The notes beneath the pieces were generated by a model. It did not search any database. It was not told where the DNA came from and saw only the letters and a program-made list of their open reading frames with translations. This document shows, in pieces, positions 6,672 to 13,369 of a stretch of 14,572 bases of DNA (within the stretch, counting starts at the first letter, position 1; the number at the start of each line of letters is the position of its first letter). A program made the position numbers and the translations under genes. The stretch is from an uncultured Mycoplasmatota bacterium (GTDB lineage: Bacteria > Bacillota_I > Bacilli_A > RF39 > UBA660): the NCBI GenBank assembly GCA_900554615.1, contig USIB01000031.1:1-14572 (forward strand). The letters are read 5' to 3'.

Positions 6672-6705
6672 TTAGTTAAAGCCTTATACATAAGTCTTTA
6701 ACTAA
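6672..6705 (+). repeat. second, abutting hairpin
   Basis: TTAGTTAAAG (6672-6681) pairs with CTTTAACTAA (6696-6705). The stem continues after one mismatch with CTTA/TAAG around a 4-nt loop. It begins at the very next base after the first hairpin and has no T-tract. Confidence 0.6.
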
Positions 6706-6792
6706 TAAATTATTTTAATGTTTATATATTTGTGTAAAAAATATGTAAAATTGTTATTTTTACTAAAAATGTTTTTCATTATATGATACACC

Positions 6793-6840
6793 AAAGAAAA
6801 ATGTATTTTGAGGCTTTGAAATATGTTTTTCTTTTTATTT
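6793..6840 (+). terminator. long terminator-like hairpin with T-rich tail
   Basis: A 16-nt left arm (6793-6808, AAAGAAAAATGTATTT) pairs fully with 6819-6834 (AAATATGTTTTTCTTT) if two G-U pairs are allowed. The loop is 10 nt and TTATTT follows. This is the strongest plus-strand terminator candidate between the nuclease and the DUF1016 gene. Confidence 0.6.
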
Positions 6841-6917
6841 TGCCCTTTAAAAAAGTTTTTTAATAATTTGCATTCTATATTTATTTATGTTAAGGTGATT
6901 TAACAAAGGAGGAATGT

Positions 6918-7829
6918 ATGAATAATAACTATTATAATGAAATAAAAAATGAACTATTAAATAATGAAGTATATAAAAGAGTAAAAGACTATTCTAAGAA
7001 TAGAAATGAACTTAGTACTTATTATAATGTAGGTAAATTATTAATTAAGGCCCAAGGAGGAGAAGATAGAGCAAAGTATGGAGATGGTTTAATAAAGGAA
7101 TATTCATTAAAGTTATCTCAAGAAATTGGAAAGAAATATAATATTACTACATTAAAGAGAATGCGACAATTTTACTTAATAATTGAAAAAGGTGCCGCAA
7201 TGCGGCACCAATTAAGTTGGAGTCATTACAGAGAACTTTTACCAATAAAGGATATTAATGAAATCAATTATTATATTGAAACAACAATAAGTCGCAATTT
7301 AGCATATAGACAATTAAGAGAAAGAATCAAAAATAAAGAATATCAAAGATTAGATGATAATGTCAAACTAAAATTAATTAGTAAAGAAGAAATGAGTATT
7401 GGTGATACTATTAAAAATCCAATTATTATTAAAAATAATTTAGAAATAGATAGAGAAAACATAAGTGAAAAAATACTTCAAAGACTGATACTTGAAGATA
7501 TACCTTCCTTCTTAGAAGAGTTAGGAGATGGCTACTCATTTATTAAAAACGAATACAAAATCAAAATAAATAACACTTACAATTATATAGATTTATTATT
7601 ATTTAATTACATATATAATTCCTTTGTTGTTGTAGAATTAAAAGTAACTGAAGCAAGAAAAGAACATATAGGTCAGATACAAGTATATATGAATTACATA
7701 GATAAACATATTAAGGGTACCACCAACAATAAAACAATAGGAATAATCGTAGCTAGAAGAGATAATCATTATTATATAGAATACTCTAGTGATAAAAGAA
7801 TATACACAAGAGATTATGAATTGATATAA
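6918..7829 (+). CDS. DUF1016/YhcG-family PDDEXK nuclease
   Basis: A 303-aa protein of the DUF1016 (YhcG) family, full length. The N-terminal domain (about 5-140) has the family block LSWSHYRELLP at 99-109. The C-terminal PDDEXK nuclease domain (about 185-300) shows LGDGYSFI, the catalytic Asp225 in YIDLLLFN, Glu240 and Lys242 in VVELK, and Gln253/Gln255 in GQIQVYMNYID. All expected catalytic residues are present. Homologs occur widely in accessory regions, often beside restriction-modification genes, and are thought to act on DNA in genome defence or element maintenance; the substrate is unproven. The ATG at 6918 follows AAAGGAGG by five bases. No methylase or specificity gene is adjacent, so it is an orphan. 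A GC-rich palindrome lies in the coding region at 7191-7209. Confidence 0.92.
   Translation: MNNNYYNEIKNELLNNEVYKRVKDYSKNRNELSTYYNVGKLLIKAQGGEDRAKYGDGLIKEYSLKLSQEIGKKYNITTLKRMRQFYLIIEKGAAMRHQLSWSHYRELLPIKDINEINYYIETTISRNLAYRQLRERIKNKEYQRLDDNVKLKLISKEEMSIGDTIKNPIIIKNNLEIDRENISEKILQRLILEDIPSFLEELGDGYSFIKNEYKIKINNTYNYIDLLLFNYIYNSFVVVELKVTEARKEHIGQIQVYMNYIDKHIKGTTNNKTIGIIVARRDNHYYIEYSSDKRIYTRDYELI
7191..7209. repeat. GC-rich perfect palindrome inside the DUF1016 gene
   Basis: GGTGCCGCA (7191-7199), one central A, TGCGGCACC (7201-7209). Arms of nine bases match perfectly. Fourteen of 19 bases are G or C inside a gene that is roughly three quarters A+T. It is in frame and codes GAAMRH plus the following base. 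Confidence 0.9.
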
Positions 7830-7891
7830 TATTATTTTATATATAAAAATAGAAAAAACTAGTATATTTAGATGAAATAATCCACATTTTT

Positions 7892-7900
7892 TGATATAAT
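7892..7900 (+). promoter_or_regulatory. extended -10 promoter for the ABC operon
   Basis: TGaTATAAT lies 28 bases before the ATG at 7929. An upstream ATG at 7899 overlaps this box and cannot be the start. Confidence 0.5.
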
Positions 7901-7928
7901 GATTATAGATTATAGAAGGAGGTCAATC

Positions 7929-8840
7929 ATGGGATATATAATTGAAGCAAATAATCTAGAAAAAAGATATGGTAACTTTAAGGCATTAAATAATCTAAAT
8001 ATGCATATTGAAAAAGGAAGTATATATGGATTAGTAGGAAAAAATGGAGCAGGGAAGACAACATTAATTAGATTACTTTGTGGACTAGAAGAGCCTACTA
8101 GTGGGATATATTCTATTTATGGAGTATCAAATAAAGATAAAAATATAAACAAAGAAAGACAGAGAATAGGAGCAATTATTGAGTATCCATATTTATACTA
8201 TAATATGAATGCTTATGATAATATAAAAGAAATATATAAAATAAAAGGAATAACTTCATACGAAGAAATAGATAACCTATTAGATAAAGTAGGCTTATTA
8301 AAAGAAAAAAATAAAAAAGTTAGAACATTCTCATTAGGAATGAAACAAAGATTAATGATAGCTTGTGCCTTAGTAGGTAATCCAGATTTATTAATATTAG
8401 ATGAACCAATAAATGGATTAGACCCGGAAGGCATAATAGAAATAAGAAAATTAGTATTGGATTTAAATAAGAAGAGTAATATAACAATACTAATATCAAG
8501 TCATTATTTGGATGAATTATCAAAGATTGCTACTAATTACGGATTTATTAATAAAGGTCATATAATAGAAGAAGTAAGTTATGAAGAATTAAATAATAAA
8601 ATAAGTGAAAAAACAATAATAAAAATAAAAGATATTACTAAGCTATCAAAATACTTAGATGATAATAGTATAAATTATGAAAAAACTGGTAAAGAAGAAA
8701 TTACTATATATAATAAAATAAATATACCTAAATTTATAACAGAGCTAAATAATAATAAAATAGAAATAGAAGATATCAAAGAAGAAAAAGATACACTAGA
8801 AAATTATTTTCTAAAGTTACTAGGAGGAGAAAATGAATAA
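7929..8840 (+). CDS. ABC transporter ATP-binding protein (BcrA/lantibiotic-immunity type)
   Basis: A 303-aa ATPase that should power the permease encoded next. Motifs in order from the ATG at 7929: Walker A GKNGAGKTT (about 36-44), the Q-loop region with GAIIEYPYLY where many relatives read ESP, signature SLGMKQRL (the usual LSGGQ replaced by FSLGM, common in this subfamily), Walker B LLILDEP followed by the D-loop GLDPEG, and the H-loop ISSHYLDEL. A C-terminal extension of about 80 residues follows the core. The ATG at 7929 is used because AAGGAGGTC lies just upstream; the in-frame ATG at 7899 precedes that site. The nearest named groups are BcrA and NisF-like exporters for peptide antibiotics, but the substrate cannot be read from sequence. 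It overlaps the permease gene by eight bases. Confidence 0.92.
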   Translation: MGYIIEANNLEKRYGNFKALNNLNMHIEKGSIYGLVGKNGAGKTTLIRLLCGLEEPTSGIYSIYGVSNKDKNINKERQRIGAIIEYPYLYYNMNAYDNIKEIYKIKGITSYEEIDNLLDKVGLLKEKNKKVRTFSLGMKQRLMIACALVGNPDLLILDEPINGLDPEGIIEIRKLVLDLNKKSNITILISSHYLDELSKIATNYGFINKGHIIEEVSYEELNNKISEKTIIKIKDITKLSKYLDDNSINYEKTGKEEITIYNKINIPKFITELNNNKIEIEDIKEEKDTLENYFLKLLGGENE

Positions 8841-9654
8841 GTTAATAAAGTCAGAATTATTTAGAATAAAAAATAGTAATATTCTTCTTAGTTCCATAAT
8901 AATAATATTTATAATAACTATCTTTCTTTGTATAACTCAGTATAATTATATTAAAACTGGTAGTGCAGAAGTAAGCTATGATATAATTTGGTTTTTCAGT
9001 GCCTTTATAGGATTCTTTACAGCAATTTTTACTAGCCTACATGTAGGTAGTGATTTTTCAGATAGAACTATTAACTATAAAATAATATCAGGTTATAGCA
9101 AGTCAAAAATATATTTATCATACCTAATTACTTGTATAATAGAAGGATTAATCTGTTTATTTACATATATGTTTATCATATTTGTCTTTGGTTTATTCTT
9201 CTTAAATCCAAGTAGTTTAAGTACTATAGAAATATTAAAATTATCTATCGAAGTTATTCTTCTTACAATATCATTTACTTCGTTATTCACTTTATTAGCA
9301 GTCCTATTTGCAGATAAAACATTAACTGTAGTAATATCTACAATTATAGTATTTGGTTTATCAGTTTTATCATTCCTAATGTTAGAACATTTAAAAGAAT
9401 CAGAATATATAAATCAAACTATAATCTCAGATAATGGACCAGTACTAGAAATTACAAAAAATCCTAAATATCTCACAGGAGCTAAAAGAAAAGTATACGA
9501 AGTGACTAATGATATATTACCTTCATCTATTGCTTGGAGAATATCTGACTTAAGTATTATAGATAGAAATAATGCTATATATTATATGATTATATTTACA
9601 TTTATTTGTAATTTAATAGGAATTAATATACTAAGTAAAAAACAACTTAGATAA
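8833..9654 (+). CDS. ABC-2-type transporter permease
   Basis: A 273-aa membrane partner of the preceding ATPase. About six hydrophobic helices are visible (near 17-38, 52-72, 96-126, 138-160, 163-183 and 247-267). The cytoplasmic stretch HVGSDFSDRTINYKIISGYS after helix 2 is the usual ABC-2 coupling region of bacitracin/lantibiotic-type permeases. The loop of about 60 residues between helices 5 and 6 is the largest outside-facing part. The ATG at 8833 follows AGGAGG and lies inside the end of the ATPase gene, so translation is coupled. Only one permease is present, so the transporter would probably be an A2B2 complex. No peptide or immunity gene sits next to it. Confidence 0.88.
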   Translation: MNKLIKSELFRIKNSNILLSSIIIIFIITIFLCITQYNYIKTGSAEVSYDIIWFFSAFIGFFTAIFTSLHVGSDFSDRTINYKIISGYSKSKIYLSYLITCIIEGLICLFTYMFIIFVFGLFFLNPSSLSTIEILKLSIEVILLTISFTSLFTLLAVLFADKTLTVVISTIIVFGLSVLSFLMLEHLKESEYINQTIISDNGPVLEITKNPKYLTGAKRKVYEVTNDILPSSIAWRISDLSIIDRNNAIYYMIIFTFICNLIGINILSKKQLR

Positions 9655-9659
9655 ATATT

Positions 9660-9687
9660 TGATAAGAAGACTATAGGCTTCTTATCA
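9660..9687 (+). terminator. hairpin after the ABC operon (first of three)
   Basis: TGATAAGAAG (9660-9669) and CTTCTTATCA (9678-9687) form a 10-bp perfect stem with an 8-nt loop, starting five bases after the stop. There is no T-tract. Confidence 0.5.
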
Positions 9688-9713
9688 CCTAATGAGATTA
9701 CAAGCTCATTAGG
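9688..9713 (+). repeat. second hairpin, directly abutting
   Basis: CCTAATGAG (9688-9696) and CTCATTAGG (9705-9713), a 9-bp perfect stem with an 8-nt loop. It begins at the base after the first hairpin ends. Confidence 0.6.
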
Positions 9714-9732
9714 AAATAAATAAAAATAACCT

Positions 9733-9760
9733 AAAGTAGATGCAATATTCTACTTTCTTT
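9733..9760 (+). terminator. third hairpin with T-rich tail
   Basis: AAAGTAGA (9733-9740) and TCTACTTT (9749-9756), an 8-bp perfect stem with an 8-nt loop followed by CTTT. This is the most terminator-like of the three. It abuts the -10 of the next gene. Confidence 0.55.
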
Positions 9761-9768
9761 GATATAAT
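9760..9768 (+). promoter_or_regulatory. extended -10 promoter of the DUF2500-like operon
   Basis: TGaTATAAT, 27 bases before the ATG at 9796. The -35 position falls inside the third hairpin, so hairpin and promoter share sequence. Confidence 0.5.
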
Positions 9769-9795
9769 ATCTATATAAGGAAGGAAAGTGAAACT

Positions 9796-10095
9796 ATGAA
9801 TATATTCATAATATTAGTCATAATAGCATTTGCATATGTAATAATAAATCATATTCTAGATATAACATCAAAAGAAGAATCAGCCGAAGCCAAACTAAAA
9901 AAGAAAACAATTGAAACATATCTAGGACCAGAAGATATTCCAATGGATAGATATACTTTAACTTTTTTAATTAAAGGTACTAAAAAAAGTTTTGATGTAA
10001 GTTATGATAATTATCAAAAATATGAAGAACAAGAAGAAGGAATCTTATATCATAAAAGAAATAAGTTTGTAAGATTCGAAAAGAAAGATAAATAA
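9796..10095 (+). CDS. small membrane protein, DUF2500-like
   Basis: A 99-aa protein with one N-terminal membrane helix (about 3-20) and a cytoplasmic or periplasm-side domain of about 50 residues. The domain pattern YTLTFLIKGTKKSFDVSYDNY, then EEGILYHKRNKFVRFE, matches the DUF2500 layout: a strand, a Y in the middle, an E/D-x-G-x-L turn and a final F-xx-F. The family has no established function. The ATG at 9796 follows AAGGAAAGTGA. The tRNA-deacylase gene starts 49 bases after its stop with no hairpin between, so the two are probably co-transcribed. The assignment is from pattern memory and is moderately sure. Confidence 0.7.
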   Translation: MNIFIILVIIAFAYVIINHILDITSKEESAEAKLKKKTIETYLGPEDIPMDRYTLTFLIKGTKKSFDVSYDNYQKYEEQEEGILYHKRNKFVRFEKKDK

Positions 10096-10144
10096 AAAGT
10101 ATTATAGATAATGTAATAATAGTTTATAAAAGAAAGTGATAAAT

Positions 10145-10627
10145 ATGAATAAAGAAGAAATATACAACTATTTAAAAGAAAACAATATCAAATATGAAAT
10201 AGATGAACATAAAGCCGTATATAATATGGAAGAATTAAAAGATATAGTATTAAAGTATCCAGAAAGTGATGCCAAAAATATCTTTGTCAGAGATGATAAA
10301 AAAAGAAACTACTATCTAATAACTACTAAGGGAGATAAGAAAGTAGATTTAAAAGATTTTAAAAATAAATATAATACAAGAAGCCTAAGTTTTGCTAGTG
10401 AAACTGACTTAATGAATATATTAGGCTTAATACCAGGAGCAGTAACACCACTAGGGTTATTAAATGATAAAGATTTAAAAGTAGAGTTCTATTTAGATAG
10501 TTATTTTAAGGATAAGATAATTGGTGTACATCCTAATGATAATACTGCTACTGTATGGATGAGTAGTAGTGACTTAATAGAAATAATTAAAGAACATGGT
10601 AATAAAGTAAATATAATAGACTTGTAG
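10145..10627 (+). CDS. Ala/Pro-tRNA-type editing deacylase (YbaK/ProXp-ala/PrdX family)
   Basis: A 160-aa free-standing editing domain that should hydrolyse mischarged aminoacyl-tRNA, most likely Ala-tRNA(Pro). Family marks: an N-terminal helix followed by HKAVYNMEEL (usual HPPVFTVEE), the conserved Lys44 in KNIFVRD, K-x-VDLK near 66-70, and GLIPGAVTPLGLLND at about 94-108. Length fits the PrdX/ProXp-ala subgroup rather than YbaK, which lacks the GxVTPLGL block in this form. The ATG at 10145 is chosen because AGAAAGTGAT precedes it; an in-frame GTG at 10136 lies inside that ribosome-binding site. The gene ends where the ribosome-binding site of the next gene begins, indicating tight coupling. 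Proofreading for prolyl-tRNA synthetase in trans is inferred. Confidence 0.88.
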   Translation: MNKEEIYNYLKENNIKYEIDEHKAVYNMEELKDIVLKYPESDAKNIFVRDDKKRNYYLITTKGDKKVDLKDFKNKYNTRSLSFASETDLMNILGLIPGAVTPLGLLNDKDLKVEFYLDSYFKDKIIGVHPNDNTATVWMSSSDLIEIIKEHGNKVNIIDL

Positions 10628-10636
10628 GAGGACAAT

Positions 10637-11380
10637 ATGAAGAAGTTAAACTCTAATCACTTAAAAATAATAGCAATAATAGCTATGACAATAGATCATC
10701 TAGCAGATCTACTTTATCCTAATATGCAAAATAATATTGTACCTATAATATTACATGTTATTGGTAGATTGACTGCTCCTATAATGTTCTTCTTTATATG
10801 TGAAGGCTATTATTATACTAAGAATCTAAAAAAATATATAACAAGATTATTTATCTTTGCTATAATATCACACTTTGCTTATTGTTTTGCCTTTGGTATA
10901 AATTATATACCATTTATCACAGGTAATGTATTTAATCAAACTAGTATTATGTGGTCACTAGCTTGGTCAGTAGTAGCATTATATATAGCTAATGGTAATA
11001 ATAAATTAAAAGAATATCAGAAATGGATATTAGTAATACTAATAAATATAATAGCTTTTCCTGCTGACTTTAGTTCAATAGCGGTAATGAGTATAATATC
11101 TATGTATTCTGCTAGAGGTAATTTAAATAAACAAATGAAAGCAATGATGTTATGGTTATCATTATATGCCTTAATATCCTTTATCTTTGTAAATAAAATA
11201 TATGGAGTAATATCTTTGTTTGCAGTACTAGTATATCCTCTTTTAAAAGAATATAATGGAGAAAGAGGAAAAATAAAATGGTTAAAATGGTTCTTCTATC
11301 TATACTATCCATTACATTTAGTATTAATAGGAATATTAAGAATAATACTATATGGTAATATACCAATATTATTTAGTTAA
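10637..11380 (+). CDS. TraX-family membrane protein
   Basis: A 247-aa polytopic protein with about eight hydrophobic helices. Family marks: an N-terminal LKIIAIIAMTIDHLADLL with Asp20-His21, then HVIGRLTAPIMFFFICEGYYYT (His40, Gly43-Arg44, Glu56-Gly57), a RLFIFAIISH block, and a C-terminal YYPLHLVLIG with a conserved His. TraX of the F plasmid acetylates pilin; the fold is related to acyltransferase-3 proteins. Chromosomal homologs without transfer genes, as here, are common in Bacillota and probably acylate a cell-surface molecule, which is inference. The ATG at 10637 follows TAGGAGG, which overlaps the stop codon of the deacylase gene. No pilus or conjugation genes are in view. Confidence 0.88.
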   Translation: MKKLNSNHLKIIAIIAMTIDHLADLLYPNMQNNIVPIILHVIGRLTAPIMFFFICEGYYYTKNLKKYITRLFIFAIISHFAYCFAFGINYIPFITGNVFNQTSIMWSLAWSVVALYIANGNNKLKEYQKWILVILINIIAFPADFSSIAVMSIISMYSARGNLNKQMKAMMLWLSLYALISFIFVNKIYGVISLFAVLVYPLLKEYNGERGKIKWLKWFFYLYYPLHLVLIGILRIILYGNIPILFS

Positions 11381-11439
11381 ATATAAAAAATATTAAGAAA
11401 GGTATAAACAATTTAAGGAGAAAGGTTTTACTTGTATAA

Positions 11440-11472
11440 CAAAAAGAGGATTAGATTAATTTCTAATCCTCT
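11440..11472 (-). terminator. terminator, strong on the minus strand, probably bidirectional
   Basis: AGAGGATTAGA (11445-11455) pairs perfectly with TCTAATCCTCT (11462-11472), an 11-bp stem with a 6-nt loop. On the minus strand TTTTTG follows directly, so it ends the HTH-regulator transcript. On the plus strand TATTAAAAT follows, a poorer tail for the TraX operon. Confidence 0.8.
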
Positions 11473-11495
11473 ATTAAAATAATTAATATTACAAA

Positions 11496-13226
11496 TTATA
11501 ATTCCTTTACAAGAGGGTTAAAACTTTCAATAGCGGCAACTAATTTAGGATGCCTAATAACAAAATGTATTGTTGGATTAGAATTTTTTGAAATAATGAC
11601 ATGATTATTTTTTAAAATAGTTATCGTTATATTTTTAAAAGTTTTATCCTTTTCAGTTAAGACATTATAATTCTTATTATTCTTAGCATATTCATTTGTT
11701 AATTTTAAATGTTCTATATATTCTTTATAAGTATAGTTAATTATTTTATCTATGAATAAATTGTTTAATGAAAGGGAAGGAGTATCATTCTTAAAATCAT
11801 TTTCTTTAATAACATAAATATAATCAAATACTTTGTTCTTTTTAAGAATACTATTCATATATTTAAATTCATTATTTTTATATTTAATTATCTTATTAAT
11901 TTCTTCTTTTGAAAGTTTATTTCTTTTTAAGATTTTAATTAATAATTCATCACTAATTGTAAATAGAGGTAATGAAGAAATATATCTTGTTCTATCACAT
12001 ACTATATTTTCATCTTTCTTTAAAAATAAATGGTATTCCTTTATATTGCTCTCTCTATAAATTTCCATAAGTGGTTTAGCTTTTTTAAGAAGTAAATCAC
12101 TTTTTTCTTTATAGTATTCAATTTCATTTTTATTAGTAGTTAAATAATACATCCCCTTATTATGAAAACCATTTATACATTCTCCAGATAAAGCTGCTGC
12201 TGCTGATACATAGTTTAAATGATTATAAATATTATTTTTAAGATTACTTAAATAATAAGGAGATATTTGACCAGTCATATAAATAGGAATCCAACTTTCT
12301 AGACCAAGCATCATTTCATTAAAAGGCCTATCTAAGTTATGGATAATATTTAGATGATGTCCTTTTTTTAAACACATAGCAATAGCAAACATCCATTTTT
12401 TACCAAAATCTATATCTTTAGCCATATCTTCCATAGGCATATCACTGCACATAAATATATCTTCTTTAGATTTAGATAAAACAGTCCCTTTAAAAAAGTT
12501 TAGTTCACCTTGTTTCATTTCTTCAATACCATAATAATGTTTAGTTTTAGCTTTATAAAAAGGAATACTAGGAACTTTTAATTCATCAAATTTTATTACT
12601 TTTATATAATCATCTAGGTTAAATGAATCAAGATGATGTAAAAAATCAGATACCTGACTTTTAACAGGAACTATTTCACTAGTTAACCAATTAAATAAAG
12701 TACTATAGATTTTTTCATTTGATAAATCACTTTTTTTACATCCAATAATCATCATTAAATTATTTATATCATCTGGATTTTTATACCTATTTAAAATATA
12801 AGAACAAATTTTATTTGAAAATTCTATTGGATTAGATGGTTTAGCTTTACCATATCTAATTCTTGAAATATGCGAGGCATCAAATACAATATACTTTGAC
12901 ATTTCATGAGTATTTATGTTTAGTGATGTTATTAAAGTATTTAAATTATTACTAAATGTAGTATAGTCAAAGTCATCACTAGTTAATACACTATTAAAAT
13001 CACTTACTATTTTATCAAAAGTATATTTATTTTTACCACTATCTTTAGCAATATTAAAAAGAGCATTAGTTAATTTGTTTAATTGTTCACTATTTTTTAA
13101 TGGAGTTCTTTCACCACTTCTATATCTACTTATAACAGATTCAGATAGCCCAGATTCATTAGATAATTTTTTTGAAGAACAATCTAGTTCTTTCAAATAT
13201 TTATTTAAAACTTCTTTAAAATTCAC
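11496..13226 (-). CDS. large regulator with two HTH domains and an uncharacterised C-terminal region
   Basis: A 576-aa protein. The first XRE-like HTH spans about 3-42 (KKLSNESGLSESVISRYRSG) and a second about 92-131 (EMSKYIVFDASHISRIRYG), so the DNA-binding unit is duplicated. Residues about 228-400 form a domain with a strongly patterned block: FMCSDMPMEDM (258-268), then KKGHHLNIIHNLDR (287-300) and LGLESWIPIYMTGQISPYYL (307-326). The C-terminus (about 530-570) looks like mixed strands. I recognise this layout from large HTH proteins of Lachnospiraceae and relatives but know no name or function for the C-terminal part. There are no membrane helices. The GTG at 13226 is preferred because GGAAGTGAT lies just before it; an in-frame GTG at 13247 would precede that site. 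The gene is divergent from the membrane-protein genes at 13370 and is a plausible regulator of them, which is inference. Confidence 0.8.
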   Translation of the reverse strand: MNFKEVLNKYLKELDCSSKKLSNESGLSESVISRYRSGERTPLKNSEQLNKLTNALFNIAKDSGKNKYTFDKIVSDFNSVLTSDDFDYTTFSNNLNTLITSLNINTHEMSKYIVFDASHISRIRYGKAKPSNPIEFSNKICSYILNRYKNPDDINNLMMIIGCKKSDLSNEKIYSTLFNWLTSEIVPVKSQVSDFLHHLDSFNLDDYIKVIKFDELKVPSIPFYKAKTKHYYGIEEMKQGELNFFKGTVLSKSKEDIFMCSDMPMEDMAKDIDFGKKWMFAIAMCLKKGHHLNIIHNLDRPFNEMMLGLESWIPIYMTGQISPYYLSNLKNNIYNHLNYVSAAAALSGECINGFHNKGMYYLTTNKNEIEYYKEKSDLLLKKAKPLMEIYRESNIKEYHLFLKKDENIVCDRTRYISSLPLFTISDELLIKILKRNKLSKEEINKIIKYKNNEFKYMNSILKKNKVFDYIYVIKENDFKNDTPSLSLNNLFIDKIINYTYKEYIEHLKLTNEYAKNNKNYNVLTEKDKTFKNITITILKNNHVIISKNSNPTIHFVIRHPKLVAAIESFNPLVKEL

Positions 13227-13248
13227 AAGTATCACTTCCTTAAACACT

Positions 13249-13254
13249 ATTATA
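13249..13254 (-). promoter_or_regulatory. possible -10 box of the double-HTH regulator gene
   Basis: TATAAT on the minus strand, 22 bases before the GTG at 13226. The -35 region is only a run of T residues, so support is moderate. Confidence 0.4.
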
Positions 13255-13305
13255 CTATACTTTTAAAATAATAAAAATAGCTTTCCACTAAAAGCAATGA
13301 TTTTT

Positions 13306-13317
13306 TAGACAAGTCTA
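13306..13317. promoter_or_regulatory. candidate operator, short inverted repeat
   Basis: TAGAC-aa-GTCTA lies between the divergent genes and abuts the -35 of the 13370 promoter. Arms are only five bases, so it may be chance. The position suits a regulator-binding site. Confidence 0.3.
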
Positions 13318-13346
13318 TTGTCCTACTAAAGATTTTAATTTATAAT
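13318..13346 (+). promoter_or_regulatory. promoter of the tandem membrane-protein genes
   Basis: TTGTCC (13318-13323), 17-nt spacer and a perfect TATAAT (13341-13346), 24 bases before the ATG at 13370. Confidence 0.6.
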
Positions 13347-13369
13347 ATAAAATAGAGAGGAGAAGTGAA

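Noticed and set aside
6847..6863. Perfect palindrome TTAAAAAA-G-TTTTTTAA before the DUF1016 gene
   Set aside because: It is only A and T runs around one G, easily produced by chance in DNA of this composition.
11432..11482. TTG-started 16-codon frame after GGAGAAAGG
   Set aside because: Most of it is the terminator stem at 11445-11472. A protein-coding role is unlikely.
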